DNA of 64,000 bases from Parelaphostrongylus tenuis (Eukaryota > Nematoda > Chromadorea > Rhabditida > Metastrongylidae): positions 310,001 to 374,000 of the forward strand of contig JAHQIW010000002.1 in assembly GCA_019055375.1 (NCBI GenBank). The letters are read 5' to 3'. This document shows positions 1 to 15,500 of this stretch, in pieces (position 1 is the stretch's first letter; every line of letters starts with the position of its first letter). Made by a program: the position numbers and the translations under genes. The notes beneath the pieces were generated by a model that saw only the letters and a list, made by a program, of their open reading frames with translations, was not told the origin of the DNA and searched no databases.

Positions 1-3000
1 ATGGAAGAACCAAAACTGCGGTGTTTTATAAGGCGTTGATGACTGACTGCAAGGAGCGTTGCGGATGAGGTAGAACCTGTTTCGTAATAACCTTCATTGC
101 CAATCACTTGGCTCACTCTATAGATTCTCTTCCTTCTCATCTCATCCAAGAATAGAGGAAAAATAAATCATTTTTGACAAACAAACTTTGTTTGCACTTG
201 TTTTCGCATGACCTTGTTGCACGGACTCTACTCCGCCTTTGTTCTCACTCTCAATTTTGACACGGTCTCAATTTGCTACTTGTAACGGCGGTGTCTGGTA
301 TCTTGAGAATGAAGGCGCTCGTGGCAAAAAGGACGCAGCAAGTACAAACATTCTAGCACAGAAGCGCAGATGCCCCGCCCAATAGTGGCGCGCATAGGCA
401 GCGCGACGCCGCCTCCTTGTCAACGGTGGTCGTTTAAGGGTTATGGATTGTTAATGTGCTGATCCTCGTGCTATCCATGTGCACTCTAATCCATTTTTCA
501 TTTGATTAAGATCGTTAAGCACCGTCTCTGGCCTCAGCGGCACTAGTCAAAGAAATCACGGTGTCATCGGCAAAAACATTTTACTATAAATTGCCATTAA
601 TGCATGAGCCCTTTCCGCCACCTCGAGAGACGTTGTTATCTGATATGATGCAGCCGTAAACACTCTTAGTGAGATAACGACGTCATCGTTCGAATCTTTT
701 CTAATAAATATTGTGAGTAACCGTCAAAAACTGCATTTCTCTTTTGCAGTTGTGATGATGGTCATACAATTTACATATAAGACGGATCTACCACTTCATT
801 GATAAGTGCTATTATGACTGCATCGTCTTGACTCTGAAGAACGTCTTTTAGTAGTCGATGAAGATTAGGGCTTTAACTTTATTTGATATCCAGTGAAGGG
901 TTCATCTGCCATTGTAGATAAATTAGCAAAATTTTCCATAGTTTCTGCCACAAGAATAGTGCTGCTTCAATACGCTTCCAAGAACATTTCAAACCTAGGT
1001 TTGATATTTTAATCATTCCGCACATCTTCCATCGGCTCATGAAAAGCTTCTCGATTGCTCATGATCTCATTATTTAAAAGAGTTTTCTGAACTTGCAAAA
1101 TCGAAGAGCTCAAGCATGTACATTCCTGCACCTCTTGAATGCTCATTCTCTCTATACTGCATAATCTCTTCAACAGGAAGCCTTTGCCTCAAGATGAACT
1201 CGTTCGAAACAAGTTTCTAGCAAATTACCAAATAAGAGGATGAACGTTCAACTGGTGAACATGAAAGAACATCTAAGTTAAGCAGTTGATTGACAACCCT
1301 AAATTATTAACCGCTGGAAAGGTGTGTAACCGACCCACTGCATGGGCTCCGACATGTGCTGAAACGCGATATTACGGAATATGTAGACTAAAACATCACT
1401 GAAATAGGACCATTGTCGTCTGCCACTTTTTCCTTAAAGAATCACATAAGAAAAAACAAAATTCGCCTATAGAACTTCAAATTCTTTACTGTTCATTAAA
1501 TGAATTCAAATTTTTCTGTCTCGTCCACCAGTCATAATGACTGGATCTTGTTTTTTTTCGTTATATAATTCGCCTCTGAGTAAAAGTCGCTAACATTGTT
1601 CTTCTCTCATTTCAATTTGTTACTAGCTGCAGCAGATTTCTTGCCCTTCCTTCGAACTTTCATATTCCTTAGCGATTGAACACACTCAACTTCTAAATTT
1701 ACCTTCCACGATTTCATTTCCTTTGCTATTCTTCTAATGGATCTAATAAATATCTAATGGAAAAGTTTTTTTCAATAACCTACGCAAAATGTGTAAGAGC
1801 CATCATTCACACAGAAAAGTTTCCATCATATGGGTAATATTTGTACTAAAAAACTTCAAAAATATGCTTTACTTCAATAATGAAAGCACTGAGCTTCAGT
1901 TCAAGTTTCATCTCAATATGCGGTGTTTTACCGGCACAGTAATCGGAGAAATGGTGCAAAATGGATAATTTTTATTAGCCATTCTGAATTCACCATCGGT
2001 TTTACTCCTGGGTATCTTTCGCTAAGGTGGCGTTATGGGAGATATGAAGAAGTGAGTATAAAAATTTTAGTGATGACATCGTCATGAGTAATTCACATTG
2101 CACTTCAGAACATCTTACTTTCTTCAGTTCTGATGTTTCAAAATAACTTCTAATTACTTAAAATGGGGTAATTGAAAGTGGAATTTTAGTTGATAGAACT
2201 TTTCTTCAACATGTAAGTCAACGAAAACTTTCCCTCTTGCAATGCAAATATGGTAATGCTATGGTTACCTTGAGCGGCTCCCTAACCTTGGGCTTACGGA
2301 TGGAAATTTGTCACTAATAACTAGGTTGTTACCAAGATTAGATTTGTTGTTTTCATCAGCTTCCTATTTGATGGAATTTCAATTGCTAATGCACTTAATA
2401 TATTCTGATGCGCCACTAATGGAGAAGCTTTCAACCCATTTCCCGTGAAGCACTTCATTCAACATTCATCGAGATCGAAATACGGAGGATAATGCAGTTA
2501 TCCTGTTATAAAAATTACCAGAAAGATGTAGCTAATCCCACAACGCCCGGTCCTTGATACTGGACAAGGTGTATCACGCGTGGGCTTCCATTATATTCAT
2601 GAGTGTACTTTTATCTTTATTCATTTTATTTTACGAGAAGCGTTACTACATTTTACTGCTTGGATTTCATCTTTTCTTAGCATTCGATACGTTCCTTCAC
2701 ATTCATCCTCTACAAAGGCCTTTAAGTCCATGTTATTGCTTCAGCTACTGGATGAAAATTACTTCTCTCTCATAAATGCCGTTGAATGCTAATCGAGTCA
2801 AACCTTTTTGCACCCTTGAATAGCCCGATGAGGCGTTCCCAAGTGATTGGAAAGGAATATTGGGAAACTAGGGGAGAAGGTTGAACAAAAAGACAGCTTT
2901 TGACAGCCAGTAACAATAGCTACTCCATCCACTTCACCTTTGCTTAGACGATTGAACTTATGTTCTCCCTACATCTTGACTTGAAGAGGTCCTGGTTTTA

Positions 3001-6000
3001 CCAGATCGCCTGATTCCTCCTAGCTGGAGACTATAGCGAAGTTGCGATCTTAGGGGGACAAAGAATCAATTCAAAATTTACACATTTTATTCAAAACCAC
3101 CAGTCCATCAGGCAACCCTAGACCAACTTCTTACGGAAAGGAGAAATTTGAGATTTGTACAAGTAAAAAATCATTCCTCCTTTAGAGAGTGATTAGCAGA
3201 TCAGTGGTTATTTTGTTCATTACACGGACAGTCAACCAACCCACTTTTGAGTTCGACCTCACTCCGAGTTCACCTAGCTTCTCAGTTTTCTAACGATGGG
3301 AAATTGATAATAGACTTGCCTAGAGCAACCTCGTTTCAAAAGTCTCAAGTAAGATCCGACTTAACCAATAATGAACGACACCTCTAAAGGAGATAGGAGA
3401 CAAATATCAAACTGAACCGAACTAATGCGCGAAAAAGGACGAAACCTTTGCGGATGGCGAATGCGACGAAGTGAACCTCACGAAAAAGTTCTTGAAATAC
3501 GCATAGTTTGATTCACGTAATTTTGTTTTATGTAGTAATAAAATAGTAATAAATATGTGACTAAAGCTTGTTGTGTGAAAATAGTGCTTAGAGAAACCGA
3601 TTGTTTGTTGATATTCACGTTTATTGATGTCCGTCGTAGTTACATGATATCAAAGGTTACTGATGCCTGGTAGCAGGAGGCTGCTTTCGAGTACGAACTA
3701 ATGGCTCATTACTTGTTCAACGAATTAAGCAGTGTAACAATGTCAAACGCGCGAACACATTGCCAGTGTTTCCGTTTCCCACTCACACATAGTGAAAGCT
3801 TTTCTATCGCTTTCACACATTTGTGAAAAAATTGCGTCGAGGCAAGTAACGTTCATCACCTCGGGGAATTCGTAATTGGAAAACATATATGACAAGCCTC
3901 CTTCTGCTGGAAATAAATGACGAAGTATTGTTGACTGTTGTTTAGCCTCTGCGTCCCAATTTTCCCTACACAGATTTGTATCGTCAGTTACATTAAAGCA
4001 AAAAAATAGTTCATGTTAGAAAAAGAAAAGTGTAAATGAGCTCGTTGGCTGGTTTTTCAAAGTCAAACTCCCAGGATTTGTTCATGCCGCGCAACTAGCT
4101 TTGAGCGTATTCCACTGTGCGCCTACTCCGTAACTCCGTTCCTCTAATTCCGTTTGTATCCAGTTTATGATACTCGACTTAAGGTACCATGCGGAGTGCG
4201 GCACATCTTTTATTCTGCTGCTTTAAACCTTTTATTTGTGTTTGTCTGCGAATTCGCATGTAAGTTTCTCTTGCTACTCAAGACGTTTGTCTAATTTCTG
4301 AATGTAACTCTAATCTACTTTACCAACCCTAAAATCCCGGATAGCTCAACTCTAACGTTTCAAACTTTCTGCAGGAGAAAGCACTCGTTCTTATTCAGTG
4401 GCGAAAGCTCTTTACACACTATTGTTATAACAATTTTTCTCTTTCTCAACCACGGAAAGATGGGAAAACTTGGTTGGTACGTTTCAGGGGCAAACAAGAA
4501 GTATGGAGTTTATTATAAGGCAACTTTGACCTTTAAACTCACTACCCTTCAACAAAAAATGAGATAAATTCGTGATATACAGTGGTTTGAAAAAATTCTA
4601 AATTAGTTCTTACTTTGACAAGTAATCTCAAAGAGATTGTCTTATTTATTGGCTGTCGTTCAATTACATTTCGTCGTTTATTTGTGACACATACGATTGA
4701 TTGATCCTTGTGGTGCTATATTAATCGGTTATCAGAAGAATTAGTTGTTTTCTAAGACCACGATTTGTTGTTGAGAACGGACAGAGTACAGTCAATGTAC
4801 TCAAGGTCGGTTACGACGATCGACTATATACAAAAAAATATGGCTCCTCAATGGGCCGACTTTTGGTTACTTTACGTCCCAACAACTTCCAATTTGATAA
4901 AAACTGTATCGAAGTTCTTGTGTGAAAAAACTGTCTTGACAGATTACTGTTTACCGAATAATGTTCTTCGTTGGTGCTTTCAATACGTGTATTCAAGCAC
5001 AGGAGCTCTGCATTCCAATCAACGGCTTCAAGATCATTAAAGAAAAAAACTGCTGTGTTTATATTTATTATGTGTATAACCTGCTTAAGAAAAGTAGTGT
5101 CTCACTTTTAGCACTTTATTTGATCTGTCACCACACTAGTCTTTTCACAATGCGGTCTCCAATACTTCCAGCATTCGATTCGTTTGTCGTCTTCTTCTTG
5201 AACGACGTAGAGTAGTGGTTGAACGAGTCTCCTTGCAATCAGGAAAACGCACACGACAAGCATCAATCACAGCCACTTTGCTACGGGGCCTGAGTGGTCA
5301 CTATGTTCATATATTCATAATATAATGCATAATGGTCCACGAATCTGTGATGACTAAAACTTGCTAATAGTTGATCATCTTTCTACTTTTATCGTCCATA
5401 GATTTTCCCGTTTTCGCTTTCACAAATAAAATAAGTCTAAGCACTGAATTGTCTAGATGGTATTCAAAGAGTCAATCTGTGCTCATTATATAGTCAGATG
5501 CTATTTGTACGTAATTAAAGCCTTGAGCTTATTCAAAGAAGTTGTGTATTTGAAAACCACGTTGTGCTTGAAAACTAGAGCAATGAGTTTCAATTACTGG
5601 TTGTGCATTACAATCTACGATTTCATATAGTGCATAGTTATATCTGAGTTTCTATCTGCAATTATTGATCGTATTTAGAAAGCATAAAAATCTGCATATT
5701 TTTGGGAAGCAGCCAAAATTTTACCCATAATGTCCTTCTAATTCCTTGATGCTCGTAAGACGTTCCTTCTTCAACTTTCTTTTTAGTCAACAATCGCAAT
5801 TCGATTCGAAGCAGCCCATTCGACCAAGTGGAATTCAGCTCGATAAAACATGATCGTGCCCTGCGTTTTATTGTAAAGAAGTCTAGAAACTACAATTCTC
5901 TCTCAGTTCTATTAAGAATTAAAAGTCATTACCTTTTTCAGAATTAATTTTGAAGCCACTTTAAATTTTAAATGACATTATAAAAAGATTGCGAAGAAGA

Positions 6001-6512
6001 ATATAACCTTATTGGAGTCTCTCTAAAGTTTTCAGTTTTTGCACTTTTTAGTTACCATGGAATTTCTAAGTTTTCCAGATGTTGTAAAAAGATTTGTAGA
6101 CTTAAAGAAAAACTAACACATTCGATAATGTAATAGTGGCCGCCACGCGTCCTCAGTGAGGTTGACACACTAGTTCGGTTTCTCCTGAGGTAATGAGTTT
6201 TGCATTTCACTCAGCAATTTTTGATATCAAAGTGTCATTTTTGAATGAGAATCAAAATGAAGTACTCCATACTTCAGCTTTTCGTTCGAAAAAGATAGTA
6301 AATTGCTTACGGCCTCACTGCAGCCATTTTTTACATAATTTTATTGCATCGTGTAATCTTCTTATTTCTGTACTCATTTGCACCTGATTGCTCAAAACGT
6401 TTTCTCTTGACATTTTCATCTTTTCTGTCCGATCTTAATCTCTATCAGCTCAGCTTATTTTACCTTAGTACCGTTATTCTTAACATCAGGAAACGGCAGT
6501 TCGATGTGGTAG
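1..6512. other. Intergenic region, no recognisable gene
   Basis: I see no exon set or RNA gene in this stretch. The reading frames are short, rich in stops and resemble no family I know; the longest is a 91-codon frame at 4765-5040 with no recognisable domain. The only repeat I recognise is a degenerate minus-strand piece of SINE family 2 at about 5135-5290. Upstream regulatory sequence for the receptor at 6513 may lie at the right end, but no promoter motif can be named. Confidence 0.6.
5135..5290 (-). repeat. SINE family 2, degenerate fragment
   Basis: Reading the minus strand gives the family 2 body: a gagactcgttcaacca-like stretch, then the cgttcaagaa motif, then a tail with cgaatgctggaagtattgg. 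The tRNA-like head and poly-C tract are lost. It is recognised by comparison with the fuller copies at 23158, 48882 and 63516 in this window. Confidence 0.5.
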
Positions 6513-9500
6513 ATGAACACCTCAAGACAAGGCGATGAGTTATGGGAGGCGGCGCTTGAACATGCGCCTACTGTCATCCCGATCGCAATTCTATACTTTG
6601 AAATTATCGGCTTGTTTGGAAATGTCAACCTCATCGTTACCACTGTTCGTGAGAAAAATCTGCACACTAAACACGGTAAAAACATAAATATACGGTACTT
6701 TTTTTGATTCGCTTGTTAGTTCATTTGTAAAAATCACTTCTTTATTTGATCAAGTTTATTACGTAAATCTTTCAGGGACTATGCAAAAGGGCATTAAATA
6801 CAATTATACTCACATGATATCTTGGCAGAGCTTTCATAGCTACTTCAATATTCAATTAATTTCAGTTGCAAGTAGAGGTTTTGCTAAGAAAAGGCTATAA
6901 ATTAATCATTACACGTTTTGCAATTGCATAAATTCCGTGTTATATTCAAGTTTACATTCCTCTTAATCTCGAACTTTGCTACATCTTGCCAATTCCATGG
7001 AAGAAAATTGAAATTGAAGCGTTTGGACAAAATCAAACATAGACGTAAAATAAAGAAGGCGACTCCATTATCAACAAGGCGCCTTGCAAGCGAACTAGTA
7101 ACAATCATATCAGCCGTTCCAAAATAAGTAATAGAGAGCGGCATTTACGACTTTCAAATGAAGAATGTTAGAACGACCCGTTGTTAATCAAGATAGTAAT
7201 TGCAAAGCTTAACACAAATATTGAGAGCAGGCGGCACGGCATGTTCGAAACAACTCAATGAAACTAAAAGCAATCTGTCTAATAAACTCGAAAAATGGGA
7301 GATTGACACACCAAACGAATACAGTAAATATCGTCATTGTAGAATCTGCTTCGGAAAAGTAGCTTTTTAGCGGAAAATAACGATATTTTGCGGAGTATCT
7401 GGACTTAGGTGAATGTCTTCAAAGTCTGCCTGGAACTCTAACCTCTTCAGCCAATCAAAATCACGAAAAAGCAATCTCTTTTTGATTGCTGTACTATCGT
7501 ACACACGAGTGCATGTGACGCCATGATTAGAGGCGCTCTGCGTCGCATATAAGGCCACTGGTTCAATCTCGCGTTCATGGCTCACCCTGCCATCCATCCT
7601 TCCGGATAGGTTAATTTGGTACCGGACTGATCGTAGACCCGTCTGGGAGGATAAGCAGCACTGACTCGGTACGGCGGAAGGCCGCCACGAGTTATTCTAG
7701 AGGACATATATGCATTCATTCACCTCAAAGGAAGTTAAAACTTGAGGACGAATGCATGGCCCATCCCTTAGGGATTAATCAATGCTTGGAGCTTTATCCT
7801 TCATCCTTTTATCGGACACACAGCACATAGCACCAGGAGTACAGTAGAACCTGATGGAGTTTTATGATGGTATCCTATTTTGTCTAGAACTTACAGAATT
7901 TTACCCTCTTATCATTTTTTACACTTTATCTCTCACACATCACTACGTACTGAGCGAATCCCAGCACTTCCCGCGTTCGATTTCACCAATTCGTCCTTCG
8001 CAGAACTCTTCGAACATTTCGCGTGTTAGTTTGGTTGCTAATTGAGGATTTCGCTTTCTTCATGAATGTTATGTTATAATGAAATTCGTTCTGACAGCAG
8101 AAATTTCGACGGTTTTCACTGTCTCCAAAGCTTTGAAATGTCAAGTTATATGCAATTCATTCAACCATGCACCTTCGTTACTTCCACCAAAAAACTCACC
8201 GAACCTGAATTTCAATCTCACCACGAACATAAGAAATTTTCCACATACTCACCTTTACCGTGAGTCTTCCATTGAGCAAAATCTAAGGAGGCATTTGTTG
8301 TGCTTCAACTAATGTGTATAAGAACTAGTTCAGTGCTGCCACATATTGGTCAGTGATGTGATTCTCTCAGCTTCGAAATTTTCTTTCTTCTTCTTCAATC
8401 AGATTTCTTCAGTACCTCAGTGAACAACCTTCAGTGATGAATGAATAAATGGATACGTTATCAAATAACAAAGAAAGAAACTTGTCAGGTTGAAGTTTCT
8501 ATAAATAATTTGTGGGCGAAGCAGGATTCATATCGTTTAGGTGTGCTATTGGCTTTGACATCTTTGTATCAGTCGTTCTGTTTAATTGCCGAGTTTGTTA
8601 ACGTTTTCGTTGGTTTTCACGGCATTTCAATACTCCGACATACTTGCTTTAAGATGATGATACCATATCTGGTGTTCTGGTGAGTTACAACAACTAGATG
8701 AAATTTGTATATCACGGGTGGATTTTTATTTTATTAGAAAATTCGGTACTTCTCCGTGGTAGGCGACAGATGAAAAACCGATCTATTTCGCTGGAAAGGA
8801 ACTTCTCATAGGAATGTTACCGATCATTCGAAAGCCAAGAGCTCTGACTAAAGCGACACATGGCCGGTTTTTGATAAGCCCCAATTACGCAGTTACCTAA
8901 AGAATTTCTTGCGTTACACATTCGCTTTTTCTTCCGACACAGCTGAATTTTTGGACTATCAGAAATCATTCGATAGCGGAAACGTTGCTGATTCTAATGT
9001 GGTAAATGTATTGGAAAAAGACCGTTTCTATGCGACGCAGGTCGTAAGAGCGGTCCGAGATTGATCCATCATCGCCTCAGCACACGTGTCTGCCTTTCCC
9101 AGCGGCACGTGAAGTGGACAAAGAACCCTATGGTCGCACATGCAAATTCACCTTATTCTACCTGCTGCGTTTCAGAGAAACGGTCCTTTCGGGGATATAA
9201 GCAAGGTGTTGGAATCAGGAATGATTGCGCTATCGTATGATTGCTAATAATCTAAGGAAAGAATTCTGCGCGGCGAGAAATATTCACATCTGAAACATAG
9301 TTTTATGTGGTTAACAGTATTATAAAAGGGTCCTTACGAAAATCGGCGGCATAGGATTGTAGCCAGAACTCTAAGCTTCCGAATGATTACTAACACTTCA
9401 CTGAAAATACCAATGCTGTCCAGCGAATGGAATCAGTTTTTAACCTGTCTCTTCATATTGGACAAGTACCAGAGTTTTGGAAATTAAGGAAAAAAGTTTG

Positions 9501-12500
9501 TGCCATAGTGCGTTCGTTTTAACATTTTTACATGATCAGTAGTATTTACTTGTTTGTTAGTAGTAAAGATCATCAAGTCAAGTTGAGATTTCAAATAAAT
9601 CACTTTTCAGCAGCTCACTGGTGTTTTACACGTGAGCCTGACTGTGATTTTGACACCATAGAAATCCAAACCACATTGCCGTCAAAATTTACTCTACAGA
9701 CACGCGACCCATATCTTTGAAAATTAGCGAATATATCGTGGAATGAAGCTCATTCACAACCTGACATAGAATGTACCCTCTAGCGTTATCTGAACAAGTA
9801 TGATTTAAGTCATCTATGAACTATAAAAATGCGCTTTGTGAACTAGCTTATCATCTTTAGTCACCACTGAATCACCCATACTCGTCTTTTCAATGAGGAT
9901 AGGTTTCTACAATATGATTCAGTACCTTTTCATTATCTCAACCCTGTTTGATACCTTCAGTAAAGGCGTAGTTTTTGCTTTTGTGAAACGTTTACATACC
10001 CGTTCTATGAATCAAATCAAACAAATTTAAATGATATACATTACTTTTAGAATGGCTTGTTTTCGGCGCCCTACCAGTCCGAATAAAATTTGTTTCACAT
10101 TCGAGGATTTCTCGCCAGATAGAACTTTTTTTATAATCAGACTTTAATCAATGGATAGAGTAGAACTAACCAATTTCTAAGATATATGTGGTTTCTAGAA
10201 GAAAACTCTTACAACTCTGTAACGCTTAAAATATGATTGTGTTTTTTTCATCCGAATCATTGCGACCATCCGCACCCTCTTGAAAGCAAAGAGTTCTCTT
10301 AACTTTCTCAAAGGCTCTATAGTTAGCTCAAATCTAGGCAATTTCAGCGACGTGCTTGAGTTCTGGAGGAAACCTTTTAACTTTCTAAAAGAGTCAAAAT
10401 AAGTCTTGTTTCACAGTTGTAGCGTTTTGACGCATCTTTCGTTGGATAGAGCATTTTCCTTGGAATTTTAGCAATCATTCGACAGTCTGAATTTGCCAAT
10501 TTCAATCATTTAATCGGTTTTTCAAAAAACTTCTTAGTGAGCTGCAGCAGCCAAAAGAAGATTAGGTGTCGCGGATTTTAAAAGTAGCACCAGGCCACCA
10601 CGCTTCGCCGGAATGTGGATGAGATTTTGCGACATAGGCACCATGCTAATGAGCCATCGCAGCATTCGCCACATTGGGTAAGTCATTTCAAGTCAACTGC
10701 CTTTCAACTGCCTTCTGCTTCTCATCGAGTTCACTTAATCATGAGCACTTTTGCTTCGCCAGCCACTGAAAAGAAACAAAAACACGACATATTGCAATCC
10801 AAATGCTTGTGTAAGAAAGGACATCGAATGAAGCTTCAGTTTTGTTTGAAAATTATTTGTCGATGTTACAAGCATAGGTGTCGCATTAAGGCCAATGTTA
10901 GAGTCAAAAATTAGTTGATGAACTCTCGTCTTTCCTTCGATACTGCTCTTTGTTTCTTTCACTGTTGGACTGAAGACTCAGCGTCGGTTAAATATTGTGA
11001 GATAATCTCGGCATGAACCATAACACGATCGTGGACAAATTTTTCAAATCTTTCTCGGATGCGGTCGAAGATTTCTGGCCTCTTGAAAAGTGATCTTTAC
11101 TGTATTGAGAATTTGTCAATATTTGAAAAGCAATAAGTTATTTCCAACAAATTTTCTCTTCTAAAGAAAGCCCATGAACAAGTAGGAAATCAAAGTATCA
11201 GAGACAATCCTGATATCATCAAAAAAATTCAGAAATGATTCGCGCCGCGGATTGATATTTCATCTAGTACACACAGTTTAACAGACAAAAAGTGTGGAAC
11301 ACCGAATGCGGAGCATAATCTTCTTCGACGTTACAGCGCTGTAATAAGTATATCTTAGAAAGCGTACATACCGTTGAAATAGAGCGCATGTGGCGCAGTG
11401 GTTAGAGGTGCTCTGCGTTGCACACGAGGTCAATGGTTCGATCTCGCGCCTATGGCTCATTGAGCCGTCCATTCCTCCGGGGTCGGTAAAATGGTAACAG
11501 ACTGGTCTCAGACTTGTCTGGGAGGATAAGCACCACTGTCTCGGTGCAACGGGAGGCCACCGCGAGTCATTGTAAAGGCCAAATATGCATTCAATCACCT
11601 CAAACGAAGTTAGCAATTGAAGACGAATGCATGGCGTATCAGTCAGGGAGTGATCAGCGCCGAGTGCTTTATCCTTTATCCGTTGAGATTAACAGATTCA
11701 CTCTGTCTAGTCATCAAAATATGATCATAAAATGTCCGGCGAAAAATCTTCCAATGTGAAACAAAATTTTATTTCGACCGTTACAGTGCTAAAAAGAAAT
11801 CAATACCTCCAGTTTCACTTAAGTTGAGCTATCGAACGATTACCAGAGCGTTTCACAGAAGCAAAAAGTGCGTTTTCACCGAAGGCTTCAAACAGGGTCG
11901 AAATAACGAAAGAACGTTATATTGGAATTTTCAGTAGTATGCAGTCCACTATGTACTTCGTGCTAGCAGCAGACACCTGGTTCTCGACTTTATTTCCGTT
12001 ACGGTAAGTTCATTCACGACACTTCTAGCAGTTCTTTTATTTACAAGGTAAGCCAATCTGAAGGTGAAACTGCTTTCAGTTTGCAATCAGTTGAATGAGT
12101 TAACGAAATCGATGTTCTTATCCATAAGTTGTTTAGTCATTCTTTGCCAAAATACTTGTAAACTTTTCTTCGTATCACCAGAGAAAATCGCTGCCTAGAT
12201 ATTGTTACTGGTTGCTGAAAATCAAATAAAGAGGATTCTTAATCCTTTCACCTAATCTTCTAATGATCTTTTTTTTTGCTTTCCAACCTCCTTACTCGTC
12301 ACAGTCTTGCCCCTTTCTTTGTTTATCTAAAAATCTTCGCTTCTTGAGGCAACTGAGTTCCAACTCTGTGTACGATGATATGAATTCGAGCCTACAAAGA
12401 GAATTTGGCTGTTTAAACTCTGGATTTTGTAAACAACTTTAAGTGAGTTGATAAAACATGCAAAGACATTCAAAAGTCGTCTTTCCCCACATTGTTGCCT

Positions 12501-15500
12501 TGTATTTGCGTTTCCGTATAACTGTTTTGTAACCTTTGAAGACCAACGTTGCTAGGCGTCGCAGTGTCACTTGCGGGGAAGTAGCAGAAGGAAACACCTG
12601 CATGACTATGCAGGCATGTCCGGCTGTCTGCTCCTGCCCTCTCACAAGATTTCCCATGGAAATATGGGTCAGAAAGAAAGTAAGGAAAATATAAGGAGTA
12701 GGAAATCCTTGTGTTGTTTAAGCAACTTATTCAGAAAGCAGCTCGTTTTCTACTTTTCGTCATTGTAGCGTACTACAGAGATATTTTCAAAACCAGTTCG
12801 AGTACTAAGATCTCCCGTTCTGAAGTTATCGAATGACTACTAGTATTCAAGTGAAGAAGTCCTCAAAAGACCGATTTTTTTTTGAAAGCACGGCATGCTA
12901 ATAATATGAAGCTGTGAAAATGAGAAGAAAAGCGAGAAAATGAGAAGAATTAATCTTGACAATCAATCGGGAGAAAAATACTAACCTCGTGAAGAAGCTC
13001 TCTTCTGTAAAAGGTATATGAATCACGACAGCGACGGCGATGAAGTTTTCCCATAATAGAACATAACTATATAGAATACTGAATAATTCGCTGTAAAGTT
13101 GAGGCAACGCACTTCAAAAACGAAACGTTACCTTTTTCCATTAGTAAAACGTAGTATACACATCGAACCAGAAATCAACCTTGATATTAAAATTGGATTT
13201 TCTCAAGCCATCGAAAGGCTGCAAGAACGTTGACTAAAGGAGAAGAAGCAAATGTTATACCAGCTGAAAATATGCATTCTTTTGTAACGATGTAATTTTC
13301 TCAACAAAACATAAGACATATACAAAATATGGAACATATAGATGTTCTTTTCACCAAAAAAAGCGGTAAAAGTTTTTCAAAATTTAACACAATTCCACAA
13401 TGATAATGCCCCCTCAGAACATGGAATCTTCTACTTGCATTCATCGTCCCAAAGGTCTCCAGATAGTCAGGCAGACAGCATGTGCATGTCTGGCTACGTG
13501 CACTTGCTTTCCCACGAGACGCGACGCCACCGCTACATAGTTAAATGAGATTTGACGACACGCGCGTAGCACACTATGAAACTTACCGTTTGGTCCTTGA
13601 AAGGTTAACCCTTCGCAACACTTAACTGGATTATCGGAATTACCTCATACCTTCGTAGATTATTACAAAGCAGGCCTTGTAATAAAATGTTCACTCAATA
13701 CTTTGATTCCAGTCATATGGCAACGAGATTATGGGTATATGTGTTCGTTGCGTCACTGCCGCCGATTCTCTATGCGGTGTGCATAACTACGCTAAATGTG
13801 ATTGAAATGATGGAAGATGATGACAATCCAAGGTTTTTTACCACTTTCCTTTTTAAGTTAGCTATTTCTAATAAATAGAGCTGAATGAATCAGATGTAAA
13901 AGAGAAGTCATTCTATGAATATGAGTAGGCACGGCTAGCGCAATAATAACGTCTTCCGATGCGCTTAGGGCTGTGAGTCTACCAAACACTGGATCAACTG
14001 AGCCATTTTAGAATCAAATAGTTGGTATCAGACTGTTACGTTTTGGCTTGCTCTCTGAATGTACTAAAGATGGCGCCTACATTTGAAGCGAATCTATGAG
14101 GATCCTAATACACATGTTACAGAATTCCAACGACTCCTCTGGTGATCGAGAAATTCCATTAGAAAAATTAAAACTCCTCAAATGATATCAAATCACACAC
14201 ACATATTTGCCTTCGTGAATCAAAGATGCAAGGAATTGTTTGAATTCTGGGATCCGCCATTGCAATAATAACGGTTTAAAATCATGTGAAACGTTTGAAA
14301 CAGCTATTCATTATATATATATATAATATATAATATAATATAATATATGCACTTTTCCGTTAGATGACACAACTTCAAAACCGCTCCCTTTCGCCGGACA
14401 AGAGTATCATAAGAGTGTTAGTAACCATTCGGAACCTTAAATCTTTGGCTAGTGCCGTTCGTGGCCTGTTTTTTTTTCATAAGTCTTTTCATAACGCCTT
14501 AACAAAAGGGAAACATTTGGGTTTTACACACGCGCTTTCCCCGTAAGGCAAAGCTTTTTCTCAGAACTATCAGAAACCATTCAATAGCGCAAGACTTATA
14601 GTTTTCAACACTGTGCTTATTCTCTAAAAAACCTTTTCTTTGCAGTGCAGCGGAAGAGGTAAGATCAAAATTACATACGAAGACAAGTAAATTTCTGCTA
14701 CTTTAAGGGGTAAGGGTGGGGTACAGGGTAATTATGGACGTTTCAGCAGGCCTGCAGATAAGTGAGCTCATTCGAGGGCTATAGGAAAGTACAATTTTCG
14801 TTATTCACTTGAAAATTGTTTTTCGCTTCAAAAGAAACTCCAGATTGAGCGTCTGACTCCAATACTAAAAGACTTTGTCCAAGCGTTCATGTGCTTTTCG
14901 TGTTCCCGGCGAAGTAGTAGTTGAATTGCGCGGCTGATATAAAGCATAATTTTATTTAAATTTTGCAAAGTTAATGAAGGGTTTTGGAAAAACGGTCACG
15001 TCTTGAGCTAGCCATAGATTTAAGCTTTCTAATAAATACTAATACTCCCATGAGAAATTCTTGTGCAGCAAAAGAAATCGGGTTTTCATCCTGTGCCGTC
15101 TAACGGAAAAGAACATATACATATGTCGTAGATTAAGAATCAAGCTCTCAGCGTTGATCAATCGCTGAGGGATGCGCGTGCATTCACTTTCAATTTTCCA
15201 ATTTCGTTTGAGGTGATTGAATGCATGCCTGACCTTTACAAAAACTCGCGGTGGCGTCCCGCTGTACCGAGTCAGTGATGCTTATCCTCCCAGAAAACTC
15301 TTAGACTAGTCTGGTACCAATTTTTGCCGATCCCGGAGGGAAGGATGGCATGGTGAATCATGAACGCGAGATCGAACTATTGACCTCGTGTGCGACGCAG
15401 AGTACCTCTAACCACTACGTCACATGCGCTCTTATATATATGTCCATATGCATGTACATATAATATATGGATATGTATGGGCGTTAATATATTCCCTAAA